NCBI RefSeq assembly: GCF_000720175.1
Contig: NZ_JOIX01000042.1
Span: forward strand, 1 to 59,313
DNA length: 59,313 bases
Source of the DNA: Streptomyces sp. NRRL S-337
GTDB lineage: Bacteria; Actinomycetota; Actinomycetes; Streptomycetales; Streptomycetaceae
Direction: 5' to 3'
The notes under the pieces are model-generated. The model saw only the letters and a list, made by a program, of their open reading frames with translations, ran no database searches and had not been told where the DNA came from. The position numbers and the translations under genes are program-made. Position 1 is the stretch's first letter, and each line of letters opens with the position of its first letter. Below, one piece after another: positions 1 to 8,205 of the stretch.

Positions 1-48
1 CCCCCACCCACCTCTTCCCACTCCCCCAACGGGAGGGGACGGGCCGGA

Positions 49-98
49 GGGGCCGGTTGTGTGGACGTAAAGCGACAGCAGTCCACACAACCGGCCCC
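49..98. terminator. Strong stem-loop, probable terminator
   Basis: Positions 49-66 and 81-98 are perfect 18-base reverse complements around a 14-base loop. This GC-rich hairpin lies about 200 bases beyond the stop of the minus-strand gene at 303-1175. It has no T-tract, as is common for actinomycete terminators. It could serve that gene, a gene left of the window, or both. Confidence 0.7.
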
Positions 99-141
99 GC
101 AGGCCCGTCACCGCACCCACCACAAACCCAGCCCGCCGCAG

Positions 142-300
142 GCGCAACGGCGACCAAGCCCCGCGGCGGGACGGCCAAGTACGTGCGGGGCGCCGCAAAG
201 CGCGCAACGGCGAGCCCCGCGGCGCAGCAGACAGGTACGTGGGAGGCACCGCAAAACGCAACGGCGAGACGACCCGCGGCGCGGCAGCCAGGTACGTGGG
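142..300. repeat. Degenerate 56-57 bp tandem repeat
   Basis: The core GTACGTG recurs at 179, 235 and 292. It is followed each time by a related stretch (a GCAACGGCGA-like block, then a CCCGCGGCG block), and a partial copy starts near 142. The period is 56-57 bp with several mismatches. No gene is convincing in 1-302, so apart from this repeat and the hairpin I see nothing there. Confidence 0.6.
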
Positions 301-302
301 AA

Positions 303-1175
303 TCAAGCCGCCCGCAGGGTCATCGCCACCTGGGAGAAGAAGCGGCTGTGGGCGAGGCGGCTGCAAGGCGCTTCCGGGTTCCATGGCAGGAGGCGTACGC
401 GGGCCTCCAGTGCGCGCCAGTGCGCGTCGGCGCGCAGGGTCTCGGGGCGCGCCGCGTTGGACCGGGCGTCGATGAGGATGATGTCGGGGGCCAGCCCGGC
501 CGCCTCCGCCCAGCCGACCGTGGACCAGTTGATGCCCGCGCCGGCGGGCGGTTCGACCAGGTTCACGCCGTGCTCGGCGAGTGCGCGCAGGTCCGGCCAG
601 GAGCTGGGGCGGGCCAGATGGACCCGTTCCGGGCCGGCGGGTGACAGGGCCAGGACCCGGGGGCGGGCCGGGCCGCCGGCCGCCTGCCGCAGGGCGTCCT
701 CCGCGGCATCCAACTCCCGTGCCAGACCCAGTGGTTCGCCCCGGCCGAGCGAGCCGGCCAGCGCCGCGAAGCGTTCGCGGACCTCGGCCAGGCTCCGGCC
801 CGGGCCCACCGCGACGGTGGCGACCGGTACGTGCGCCTCCAGCTCCAGCGCGGTCTTCTGCTCCAGGCCGTAGAGCTGCTCGCCGTCGTACGTCACCGCC
901 ACCACGAGGTCCGGCTCGGCCTCCAGCAGCGTGTCGGGGTGCAGCGCGGCACCCGCGCCCAGGTAGGGGATCTCCGTCAGCGGCAGCTCACCGCCCTTGG
1001 CGGGGTCTGGGACGGCGCCGTCGTGCTGCGACCCGAACAGGCCCACCGGGCGTATGCCGTGGTCCCACAGGGTCGCCCCGGCCTGTATGTACGTCACCAG
1101 CCGTGCCGGCCGCTGTCCGGCCACCACCAGGCGCCCTCGGTCGTCGGAGAACTCCCACGGTGTGCGCTGCTCCAT
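303..1175 (-). CDS. ABC-transporter substrate-binding protein, ferric-siderophore type, no signal peptide
   Basis: The 290-residue product resembles the Peripla_BP_2 (FecB/FepB) fold. It has the N-terminal RLVTYIQAGATLWDHGIRPVG segment with a nearby LLEAEPDLVVAVT block (the usual 'P-DLVI' strand) and a C-terminal ADIILID-like strand (LAPDIILID). Members normally bind ferric-siderophores or corrinoids outside the membrane. This one has no lipobox or signal sequence when started at the ATG at 1175, so it may be cytosolic or the true start may lie upstream. The frame stays open to 1343, but that extension is low-complexity. It is divergent from hydA and no permease or ATPase lies next to it. It is probably flank, not part of the polyketide cluster. 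Confidence 0.7.
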   Translation of the reverse strand: MEQRTPWEFSDDRGRLVVAGQRPARLVTYIQAGATLWDHGIRPVGLFGSQHDGAVPDPAKGGELPLTEIPYLGAGAALHPDTLLEAEPDLVVAVTYDGEQLYGLEQKTALELEAHVPVATVAVGPGRSLAEVRERFAALAGSLGRGEPLGLARELDAAEDALRQAAGGPARPRVLALSPAGPERVHLARPSSWPDLRALAEHGVNLVEPPAGAGINWSTVGWAEAAGLAPDIILIDARSNAARPETLRADAHWRALEARVRLLPWNPEAPCSRLAHSRFFSQVAMTLRAA

Positions 1176-1478
1176 GACCTGCCGCCCTTTCGGTGTCGTC
1201 CGCCCTGAGGTGTGCCGCTCGCGAGGATTGCCCGCCGGCGTCGGCGGATACCTGCCCATCGCGCCACTTCCGCACCCCTCCGGGCCCGCCGCGGCCCGCG
1301 GTGAACCGACCGGCTGATCGCCGGCGCAACACGAACCCGGCACGCTGATCGTGCGTCACGGTATTGCCACGGATGGTGACATGCTTCTACGGTGTCTCCT
1401 TCTCGAGCGGAATCTACGGGTGTAGACCGGTCATGACATGGCGTCAGGCAGGCACGGGTAGACAGGCAGGGAGCTGAC
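1176..1478. promoter_or_regulatory. Divergent intergenic region, binding protein / hydA
   Basis: About 300 bases separate two divergent genes and must hold both promoters. I see a purine-rich ribosome site (CAGGGAG, 1467-1473) ahead of the hydA ATG at 1479. I could not assign a -35/-10 pair or an operator with confidence. Confidence 0.4.
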
Positions 1479-2888
1479 ATGGTGAGCCGTACGGTCGTCC
1501 GGGGCGGACTGGTGATCACCGCCGCCGATGAGATCCACGCCGATGTCCTGGTGGAGGACGGGCGGATCGCCGCCCTCGCCGCCCATGGCAGTCCGACCGC
1601 CGACAGCTGGGCGGCCGCCGCCGACCGCACCCTGGACGCCACCGGCAAGTACGTCATCCCGGGCGGTGTCGACGCCCACACCCACCTGGACTTCCCGTTC
1701 GGCGGGACGGCCTCCTCGGACACCTTCGAGACCGGCACCCGCGCGGCGGCCTGGGGCGGCACCACCACCATCGTCGACTTCGCCGTCCAGTCCCGCGGCG
1801 CCTCGCTCCGCGCCGGTCTGGACACCTGGCACGCCAAGTCCGACGCCCAGTGCGCGATCGACTACGCGTTCCACATGATCCTCTCCGACGTCAACGAGCA
1901 CACCCTCAAGGAGATGGATCTCCTGGTGGCCGAGGGCGTCACCTCGTTCAAGCTCTTCACCGCCTACCCGGGCGTCTTCTACAGCGACGACGGGCAGATC
2001 CTGCGCGCCATGCAGCGCTGTGCCGACAACGGCGGGCTGGTGATGATGCACGCCGAGAACGGCATCGCTATCGACGTGCTGGCCGAACAGGCGCTGGCCG
2101 CCGGCCGCACCGACCCGCGCTACCACGGCGAGGTCCGGCACGTCCTGCTGGAGGCCGAAGCCACCCACCGCACCATCCAGCTCGCCCGGGTCGCCGGCGC
2201 CCCGCTCTACGTCGTCCATGTCTCCGCCGAGGAGGCCGTCGCCGAGATCACCCAGGCCCGCGACAAGGGGCTGAACGTCTTCGGCGAGACCTGTCCGCAG
2301 TACCTGTTCCTGTCCACCGACAACCTCGCCGAGCCGGATTTCGAGGGCGCCAAGTACGTCTGCTCCACACCGCTGCGGCCGCGCGAGCACCAGGCGGCGC
2401 TCTGGCGGGGCTTGCGCACCAACGACCTCCAGGTGGTCTCCACCGACCACTGCCCGTTCTGCTTCAAGGGCCAGAAGGAGCTCGGCCGCGGCGACTTCAC
2501 CAAGATCCCCAACGGGATGCCGGGCATCGAGAACCGGATGGACCTCCTCCATCAGGGCGTCGTCGAGGGCCGGATCAGCCGCCGCCGCTGGATCGAGATC
2601 GCCTGCGCCACCCCGGCCCGGATGTTCGGCCTCTACCCGAAGAAGGGCACCATCGCCCCCGGCGCCGACGCCGACCTCGTCATCTACGACCCCGCGGCCG
2701 AGCAGACGGTCTCCGCCCGGACCCACCACATGAACGTCGACTACTCGGCCTACGAGGGCAAACACCTCACCGGCCGGGTCGAGACGGTCCTCTCGCGCGG
2801 CGAACTCGTCATCGACCGCCAGGAGTTCACCGGACACGCGGGCCACGGCCAGTACATCCCGCGTGGCACCTGCCAGTACCTCATCTAA
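1479..2888 (+). CDS. hydA: Dihydropyrimidinase / D-hydantoinase
   Basis: This amidohydrolase-superfamily enzyme of 469 residues, normal length for the family, opens 5,6-dihydropyrimidine or hydantoin rings to N-carbamoyl-amino acids in the cytosol. The metal site is readable: GGVDAHTHLDFPFGG gives the first two histidines near residue 66, FKLFTAYPG carries the lysine that is carboxylated to bridge the two zinc ions, YVVHVSAEEA gives a further histidine, and TDHCPF supplies the catalytic aspartate. A good ribosome site precedes the ATG. The LLM oxidoreductase follows after 11 bases, its ribosome site overlapping the hydA stop, so the two are one transcript. Such hydantoinase-LLM pairs occur in actinomycete hydantoin/pyrimidine catabolism. 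I see no link to the polyketide. Confidence 0.92.
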   Translation: MVSRTVVRGGLVITAADEIHADVLVEDGRIAALAAHGSPTADSWAAAADRTLDATGKYVIPGGVDAHTHLDFPFGGTASSDTFETGTRAAAWGGTTTIVDFAVQSRGASLRAGLDTWHAKSDAQCAIDYAFHMILSDVNEHTLKEMDLLVAEGVTSFKLFTAYPGVFYSDDGQILRAMQRCADNGGLVMMHAENGIAIDVLAEQALAAGRTDPRYHGEVRHVLLEAEATHRTIQLARVAGAPLYVVHVSAEEAVAEITQARDKGLNVFGETCPQYLFLSTDNLAEPDFEGAKYVCSTPLRPREHQAALWRGLRTNDLQVVSTDHCPFCFKGQKELGRGDFTKIPNGMPGIENRMDLLHQGVVEGRISRRRWIEIACATPARMFGLYPKKGTIAPGADADLVIYDPAAEQTVSARTHHMNVDYSAYEGKHLTGRVETVLSRGELVIDRQEFTGHAGHGQYIPRGTCQYLI

Positions 2889-2899
2889 GGAGCGCCGCC

Positions 2900-3907
2900 G
2901 TGGACTTCGGAGTTGTCCTGCAGGCCGACCCGCCCTCCTCCGCCGTCGTGTCCCTCATGCGGCGCGCCGAACGCAACGGCTTCCGCTACGGCTGGACCTT
3001 CGACTCGGTCGTCCTGTGGCAGGAACCGTTCGTCCTCTACAGCCGCATCCTGGAACACACCGACCGGCTGATCGTCGGCCCGATGGTCACCAACCCCTCC
3101 ACCCGTGCCCCCGAGGTCACCGCCTCCACCTTCGCCACCCTCAACGAGATGTACGGCAACCGCACCGTCTGCGGCATCGGCCGCGGCGACTCCGCGATGC
3201 GGGTGGCCGGCCGGCGGCCCAACACCCTGGCCCGGCTGGGTGAAGCGATCGGCATCATCCGCGACCTGGCCGAGGGCCGCGAGGCCGACCTCGGCGAAGG
3301 CCACCGCGTCCGCATCCCGTGGATCCGAGGCGGCCGCCTCCCGGTCTGGATGGCCGCGTACGGCCCGAAGGCCCTGACCATGGCGGGCCGGCTGGCCGAC
3401 GGCTTCATCCTCCAGCTCGCCGACCCGTTCCTCACCGAGTGGATGATCAAGGCGGTACGCCAGGCCGCGGTGGACGCCGGCCGCGACCCGGCCGCCGTCA
3501 CGATCTGCGTCGCCGCCCCCGCCTACGTGGGCGAGGACCTCGACCACGCCCGCGAGCAGTGCCGCTGGTTCGGCGGCATGGTCGGCAACCACGTCGCCGA
3601 CCTCGTCGCCCGCTACGGCGAGCACTCCGGCATGGTCCCCGACGAGCTGACCGACTACATCAAGGCCCGCACGGGCTACGACTACGCCCACCACGGCCGC
3701 GCCGACAACCCCGACACCGCCTTCGTCCCCGACGCCATCGTCGACCGCTTCTGCCTCCTCGGCCCGCCCGCCGCCCACCGCGAAAAGCTCCGGGCGCTCA
3801 AGGCCCTGGGCGTCGATCAGTTCGCCGTCTACGCCATGCACGACGCCAAGGAAGCCACCCTCGACGCCTACGGCACGGACATCATCCCGGCGTTCAGGGA
3901 GGCGTAG
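2900..3907 (+). CDS. LLM-class F420-dependent oxidoreductase (hydantoin/pyrimidine operon type)
   Basis: The 335-residue TIM-barrel protein belongs to the luciferase-like monooxygenase superfamily. It resembles the subgroup annotated as TIGR03842 F420-dependent oxidoreductases that accompany hydantoinases. Signs are the N-terminal MDFGVVLQADPPSSAVV strand, GPMVTNPSTRAPEVTASTFATL, and the CGIGRGDSAMRVAGRRP loop that fits cofactor-binding segments of this superfamily. The start is the GTG at 2900, with ribosome site AAGGAG overlapping the hydA stop; the open frame upstream only shadows hydA. It probably uses F420H2 or FMNH2 on a product or relative of the hydantoinase substrate. The exact reaction is not known from sequence. 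Confidence 0.85.
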   Translation: MDFGVVLQADPPSSAVVSLMRRAERNGFRYGWTFDSVVLWQEPFVLYSRILEHTDRLIVGPMVTNPSTRAPEVTASTFATLNEMYGNRTVCGIGRGDSAMRVAGRRPNTLARLGEAIGIIRDLAEGREADLGEGHRVRIPWIRGGRLPVWMAAYGPKALTMAGRLADGFILQLADPFLTEWMIKAVRQAAVDAGRDPAAVTICVAAPAYVGEDLDHAREQCRWFGGMVGNHVADLVARYGEHSGMVPDELTDYIKARTGYDYAHHGRADNPDTAFVPDAIVDRFCLLGPPAAHREKLRALKALGVDQFAVYAMHDAKEATLDAYGTDIIPAFREA

Positions 3908-4081
3908 CGGGGGGAGTCAGGGAAGGTCGGCGCGGGAGGACGCTACGAGCCTGCTCGGTGAACTGCAAGGACGGGCACCGAGAGCGTTGGGCCCTGTGGC
4001 ACAGGGAACAGTGGTTCTTCCCGGCAGGCGTTGGATCACCGAGCAGCAGACCCGATCAGCCTTCACGCCGTGAATCCGGAC

Positions 4082-5221
4082 TCAGAGGTCACCGGGCCAG
4101 TCGGCGTCCTCGCTCAGCAGGGCGCGGGCCAAGGACCGGTAGAAGAGGAGGACTCCGGGCTCCTTGGGGGAGAGGTGGCCCCGCTCGGCGAAGCGGGACC
4201 CGACGCCTCGCTGGACCGCCTCCAGACCCCGGCGGTCCTCACCGTTGATCACGGCGGCGTAGGCCTCCGCCTCCTTCCGTACGGTCTCCCGGTCCTGTCC
4301 CTCGATCATGGCGGCGGGCATCAGGACCCCGCCCCGGACCGTGGTGCGGTCGATCGCCGAGGGGATGAGACTGAGCCAGATGACCATGTCGCCGGAGGCG
4401 GCGAGGCTGCCTGAGGGGAAGACGAAGAAGCCGTACAGATGGGCCCGTTCCTCCTCGGTGAGGTCCAGGACTACGGGATCCAGCGGGGCCGAGTACCGCA
4501 CCCGCATGCTGTCGGCCCACGGCGAGTCCGTCCGGACCGTCGTCTCGGCGCCGCCGGGCGTGGTCGGTTGCAGGGTCTCCGGGTGGAACCCCATGACGTG
4601 GTAGTTCTCGTGGGCGTTCTCGACGGCGACCTTCCAGTTGCAGTGCCACTCCTCCGTCCACCCCGCGACCTGGGTCAGCTCCGGCAGACGGTAGTTGGCC
4701 AGGTCCTCGTCGATCCGCCGCAGATGGGGGCCCAGGGGATCGGCCGAGGCGTCGAGGTTGACGAAGACGAATCCGCGCCACTCCTCCACCGCGAACCGCG
4801 GCAGCTGACACGACGACGGATCGAACGCCGGGTTCCGTTTCATGTGGGTGGCGCCGACGAGCCGACCGTCGAGCCCGTACCGCCACAGGTGGTACGGACA
4901 GGTGAACACGTCCGTACGGCCCGAACCCTCCTCCACCACCGGCATCAGCCGGTGCCGGCAGACCGGCGACATCCCGCGCAGCGCCCCGTCCTCGCCCCGG
5001 ACCACCACCACCGGTTCGCCCGCGACCGACAGGGCGACGTAGGACCCGGTCTCCGTCAGCTCGTCGGCGTGCGCCACCAATACCCAGGAACGTCCGAACA
5101 CCCGCTCCCGCTCGACCTCCCACAGCCCGGGCGAGGTGAACGCCGCGGGCGGCAGGCTCAACTCCGCCGCGTCCGGCCCCAGATACCGCTCCAGCTCCGC
5201 CACGATCTCCCCGACGTCCAC
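4082..5221 (-). CDS. Rieske non-haem iron oxygenase, alpha subunit (complete paralogue)
   Basis: This 379-residue ring-hydroxylating-oxygenase-type protein resembles the choline/carnitine monooxygenase-like branch. The [2Fe-2S] Rieske site is intact: C88-R-H90 and C108-P-Y-H111. The mononuclear iron site is ENAHENYHVMGFH, with H208 and H213 as ligands and E205 at the position usually filled by the bridging aspartate. Glu at this place is known in carnitine monooxygenase CntA. I chose the GTG at 5221 because GGAGGG sits 7 bases upstream and because the resulting N terminus aligns with the paralogue at 10549 from its first residues. No reductase or ferredoxin gene is nearby, so electrons must come from elsewhere. 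It is divergent from an N-methyltransferase gene. The substrate is unknown; aglycone, sugar or amino nitrogen are all possible. Confidence 0.9.
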   Translation of the reverse strand: MDVGEIVAELERYLGPDAAELSLPPAAFTSPGLWEVERERVFGRSWVLVAHADELTETGSYVALSVAGEPVVVVRGEDGALRGMSPVCRHRLMPVVEEGSGRTDVFTCPYHLWRYGLDGRLVGATHMKRNPAFDPSSCQLPRFAVEEWRGFVFVNLDASADPLGPHLRRIDEDLANYRLPELTQVAGWTEEWHCNWKVAVENAHENYHVMGFHPETLQPTTPGGAETTVRTDSPWADSMRVRYSAPLDPVVLDLTEEERAHLYGFFVFPSGSLAASGDMVIWLSLIPSAIDRTTVRGGVLMPAAMIEGQDRETVRKEAEAYAAVINGEDRRGLEAVQRGVGSRFAERGHLSPKEPGVLLFYRSLARALLSEDADWPGDL

Positions 5222-5384
5222 GTCGGCCCTCCGCTCGTTCCGGCTCTCGTCCCGGGTCTCGTTCCGGTCCGGCCGAGGGTGGTGGCGCGTCCTGGTGAAT
5301 CGGTCGCCACCCGATCGACACGCGTCGCCGCCGCCTCCACCCGTCCTGGGCGATTTCTCCAGCCCCCTTTCCGACGATCCGTCC
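5222..5384. promoter_or_regulatory. Divergent promoter region, Rieske gene / N-methyltransferase
   Basis: Two signals stand out. On the minus strand, ACGAG occurs three times at a 12-bp period just upstream of the Rieske ribosome site (about 5231-5260). On the plus strand, TCGCCAC (5304-5310) and TCGACAC (5315-5321) are spaced 11 bp apart, like the SARP-type heptamers elsewhere in the cluster. No matching -10 follows at the expected 8 bp, so this is a weak candidate operator. Confidence 0.3.
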
Positions 5385-6113
5385 ATGTACGGCGCTGACC
5401 TCACCGAGATCCACGACCTGATCCACGAGAGCCGCGGCAAGGACTACGAGGCCGAGGCGCACGAGCTGACCCGGCGCGTTCGCCGGCTGCGGCCCGACGC
5501 GCGCTCCCTCCTCGACGTGGCCTGCGGCACCGGCGCGCACCTGCGCCACTTCGCCGGGCTCTTCGACGCCGTCGCGGGCCTCGAACTGTCCGAGCCCATG
5601 GTCCGCGCCGCGCGCCGGGCGCTGCCCGACGTCCCCGTGCACGTCGGCGACATGCGGGCCTTCGACCTGGACGCCCGGTTCGACGTGGTCACCTGCATGT
5701 TCGGGTCCCTCGGCTACGCGACTACCGTGGCGGAACTCCACGCCACCCTGGCTGCCTTCGCCCGGCACCTGACACCGGGGGGCGTGGTGGCGGTCGACCC
5801 CTGGTGGTTCCCCGAGACGTACCTCGACGGGCACGTCTCGGCGGACGTCGCCACCGTGGCGGGCCGGACCGTCGCCCGGGTCTCGCACTCCGCGCGCGAC
5901 GGGGAGGCGTGCCGGATGGACGTGCACTACGTGGTGGCCGACGCCCACGCGGGCGCCCGGCACTTCACCGAGACCCACCGCATCTCCCTCTTCGCCCGCA
6001 CGGCCTACGAGGCGGCGTTCCGGGCCGCCGGCCTGGCCGTCGAGTACCTCCCCGGTCCGCACTCGGGCCGGGGCCTCTTCCTCGGAACCACCCCGCGGGA
6101 CCGGACCTCGTGA
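5385..6113 (+). CDS. NDP-aminosugar N,N-dimethyltransferase, DesVI/TylM1 type (copy 1)
   Basis: A class I SAM-dependent methyltransferase of 242 residues. The start MYGADLTEIHDLIHESRGKD and the SAM-binding LLDVACGTGAHL match the DesVI/TylM1 family, as does the PGGVVAVDPWWFPE segment. These cytosolic enzymes dimethylate the 3-amino group of a TDP-3-amino-deoxyhexose. The ATG at 5385 gives the family's usual length. It heads a plus-strand run continuing through a glycosyltransferase, dioxygenase-like protein, P450-like helper, second glycosyltransferase and Rieske-less paralogue. A second copy lies at 38982; the two share the same motifs and probably serve two amino sugars or act redundantly. 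Confidence 0.88.
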   Translation: MYGADLTEIHDLIHESRGKDYEAEAHELTRRVRRLRPDARSLLDVACGTGAHLRHFAGLFDAVAGLELSEPMVRAARRALPDVPVHVGDMRAFDLDARFDVVTCMFGSLGYATTVAELHATLAAFARHLTPGGVVAVDPWWFPETYLDGHVSADVATVAGRTVARVSHSARDGEACRMDVHYVVADAHAGARHFTETHRISLFARTAYEAAFRAAGLAVEYLPGPHSGRGLFLGTTPRDRTS

Positions 6114-6182
6114 AGCCCGGCCCGGGGGACCGGTCCCCGAGACCCCCCGCAACCCACCCGACGACACCTGCCTGGGGGCAGC

Positions 6183-7331
6183 ATGCGCGTCCTGTTCGTG
6201 ACCTCTCCGGGCCTCGGCCACCTCTTCCCGACCGTCCCCCTCGCCCAGGCCTTCCGCGCGGCCGGTCACCGGGTCCGATACGCCACCGGCGGGCTCAGCC
6301 TGGCCGCCGCCGAGGCGGGGTTCGACGTCGTGGACGTCACCCCGGGCCTCGACTATCTGCCCGTCTACGTGCCCCAGGAGCCCGGGGCCGACGGCACGGC
6401 CGACCACCCCATGTTCGCCGAGGACCCCGAGGACGCCGAACTGGCCACGCTCTTCGCCCGGGTCTCCGGGGTCATGGTGGACGGTGCCCTGGCGGCAGCC
6501 CGGGAATGGTCTCCCGACCTGGTGGTCGCCCCGCCCCTCCAGGGCGCCGGCCGGCTGATCGCCGCCGCGCTCGGCGTGCCCCTGATCGAACCCCGGCTGG
6601 GGTCGTACGACAGCGGCGCCCGGCTCCGTTCCCTGCTCCGGGCCGGGATGGAACCCCACTGGGCCCGGCACGGCGTCGCCGGCGAACCCCTGGAGACGGT
6701 TCCTCTGACCACCCTCCCGCCGAGCCTCACTGCCCTTCTGCCCGAGGACCGCAAAACCCCCGAAGCCCGGCCGGTACGCCCACTGCCCTTCAACGGCGGG
6801 GCCGTGCTCCCCGGCTGGCTTGCCGGGGCCCGCCGTTTGCCGCGCATCGCCGTCACCCTCGGCACCATCGAGGCCCAGTGGGGCGGCCTCGCGATCCTGG
6901 GGCCGCTCATGGAGGCAGCCCGCGGTGTGGACGCCGAGTTCGTGGTCACCCTCGGCGGCGGCGACCCGGCCCTGCTGGCCGATGTACCCCCCAACGTCCG
7001 GCTGGTCGACTGGGCTCCGCTCGACCTGCTCCTCGACACCTGCGCCGCGATCATCCACCACGGCGGCAGCGGGACCATGCTGACGGCCGCCGCCGCCGGA
7101 CTCCCGCAGTGCGTCATCCCGCGCGGCTCTTACCAGCAGACGGGCGCGGACCTGCTGCCCGCCCGGGGCATCGGGATCGTGGCCGAGCCGGGCACCCTCG
7201 GCGCCGCCGAGTGCCGGACGCTCCTCAAGGACGAACGCCTCCGCGGCAACGCCCACCGGGTCCGGGACGAGATCCTCGCGATGCCCACCCCGGCCGAGAC
7301 TGTCGACGAGCTCGTCGCGTCCCTCGGATGA
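6183..7331 (+). CDS. Glycosyltransferase, GT-B fold (GT1)
   Basis: A family 1-type glycosyltransferase of 382 residues, the shortest of five in the cluster. It begins MRVLFVTSPGLGHLFPTVPLAQAFRAAGH, the usual acceptor-domain start with GHLFP. The donor-binding C-terminal domain has the conserved ITHHGG-like motif as AIIHHGGSGTMLTAAAAGLPQ. It should move a TDP-deoxysugar to the aglycone or to another sugar. Unlike GT2-GT5 it lacks a clear PYNG segment, showing RPLPFNGG instead, so it is the most divergent of the set. It lies 69 bases after the N-methyltransferase in the same operon. Donor and acceptor cannot be read from sequence. Confidence 0.9.
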   Translation: MRVLFVTSPGLGHLFPTVPLAQAFRAAGHRVRYATGGLSLAAAEAGFDVVDVTPGLDYLPVYVPQEPGADGTADHPMFAEDPEDAELATLFARVSGVMVDGALAAAREWSPDLVVAPPLQGAGRLIAAALGVPLIEPRLGSYDSGARLRSLLRAGMEPHWARHGVAGEPLETVPLTTLPPSLTALLPEDRKTPEARPVRPLPFNGGAVLPGWLAGARRLPRIAVTLGTIEAQWGGLAILGPLMEAARGVDAEFVVTLGGGDPALLADVPPNVRLVDWAPLDLLLDTCAAIIHHGGSGTMLTAAAAGLPQCVIPRGSYQQTGADLLPARGIGIVAEPGTLGAAECRTLLKDERLRGNAHRVRDEILAMPTPAETVDELVASLG

Positions 7332-7395
7332 CCGCGCTTCCGCGGGTCCCACGCCGTCCCGCACGGCCTCCCACACGACGAGGAAAGACGATCAC

Positions 7396-8205
7396 ATGCT
7401 GACAACCTCCGACCTGACGGAGAGCGGCCTGCCGACCCAGGAGACCCTCCGCCGCTTCCACGACCAGGGATTCGTTCACCTCCGGGGTGTGCTCTCCGCC
7501 GAGGAGGTCGCCGGTTTCCGAGCCGCCGCCGAGGAACTCCTCGCCAAGGAGGGCCCGGAAATCTGGGGCGCCTCCGAGGACGAGACCCAGGTCCACTACG
7601 TCGAGGCCGCCTGGCGCAAGCATCCCGGCCTGCGCGCGCTGGCCCTGCACCCCGTGGTCACCCGGGCGGCCGAGCACCTCGCCGGCGGACCGTTGCGGCT
7701 CTACGGTACCGACGTGCTGAAGAAGGACCCCGACATCCACCTGCCCACCGTGGTCCACGACGACGAGCCCGGCCTCCCGCTCGCCGGTCTGACCCGGACC
7801 CTGACGGCGTGGGTCCCCCTGGTGGACGTGCCCGTCGACCGGGGCTGCCTGATCTACGTCCCCGGCTCGCACCGGAGGCCCCTCGAACACCGCCAGGTCC
7901 ACCTCGCCGGGTTCCAGGACTACAGGCCGATGGAGAAGATCTGGCCCGACTTCCCGTTCAGCCCCCGGGTGGCCGTCCCGATGCGCGCCGGTGACGTGGT
8001 CTTCCATGACTTCCGCACTGTGCACCTGGCCGGGGCCAACACCGACGGGGAACGCCGACTGGCCTTCGCCTCCGTCTACATGGACTCCGACGCCACATAC
8101 CGGCCGGGCGTCCAGGACCACCCGGTGGCCCACCTGACGCCCGGCGCGCCCGTTGACGGGGACCTGTTTCCGCTGATCGCCGCCGGTTCCGGCGCCACCC
8201 CGTGA
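7396..8205 (+). CDS. Phytanoyl-CoA dioxygenase-like Fe(II)/2-oxoglutarate enzyme
   Basis: This 269-residue PhyH-family protein should be a 2-oxoglutarate-dependent non-haem iron oxygenase. The facial triad is visible: HDDEPG carries the H-x-D pair and FRTVHLAGANTDGERRLAF gives the distal histidine, with the downstream arginine that normally binds 2-oxoglutarate. In anthracycline-type clusters relatives (SnoK and SnoN of nogalamycin) perform carbocyclisation or epimerisation on a sugar, so a sugar-directed reaction is possible here as well as simple hydroxylation. The gene's TGA overlaps the GTG of the next gene (GTGA), implying translational coupling to the glycosyltransferase helper. Confidence 0.88.
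   Translation: MLTTSDLTESGLPTQETLRRFHDQGFVHLRGVLSAEEVAGFRAAAEELLAKEGPEIWGASEDETQVHYVEAAWRKHPGLRALALHPVVTRAAEHLAGGPLRLYGTDVLKKDPDIHLPTVVHDDEPGLPLAGLTRTLTAWVPLVDVPVDRGCLIYVPGSHRRPLEHRQVHLAGFQDYRPMEKIWPDFPFSPRVAVPMRAGDVVFHDFRTVHLAGANTDGERRLAFASVYMDSDATYRPGVQDHPVAHLTPGAPVDGDLFPLIAAGSGATP

Noticed and set aside
57..873. Long plus-strand open frames over 57-873
   Set aside because: Low-complexity Arg/Pro/Ala translations lying opposite the substrate-binding-protein gene; no family features.
1431..2846. 471-codon minus-strand frame across hydA
   Set aside because: Mirror frame of the hydantoinase gene, typical of GC-rich DNA; the translation is Gly/Val/Asp-rich without motifs.
4239..7376. 1045-codon minus-strand frame
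   Set aside because: Spans several real genes on both strands; an artefact of high GC with few stop codons.
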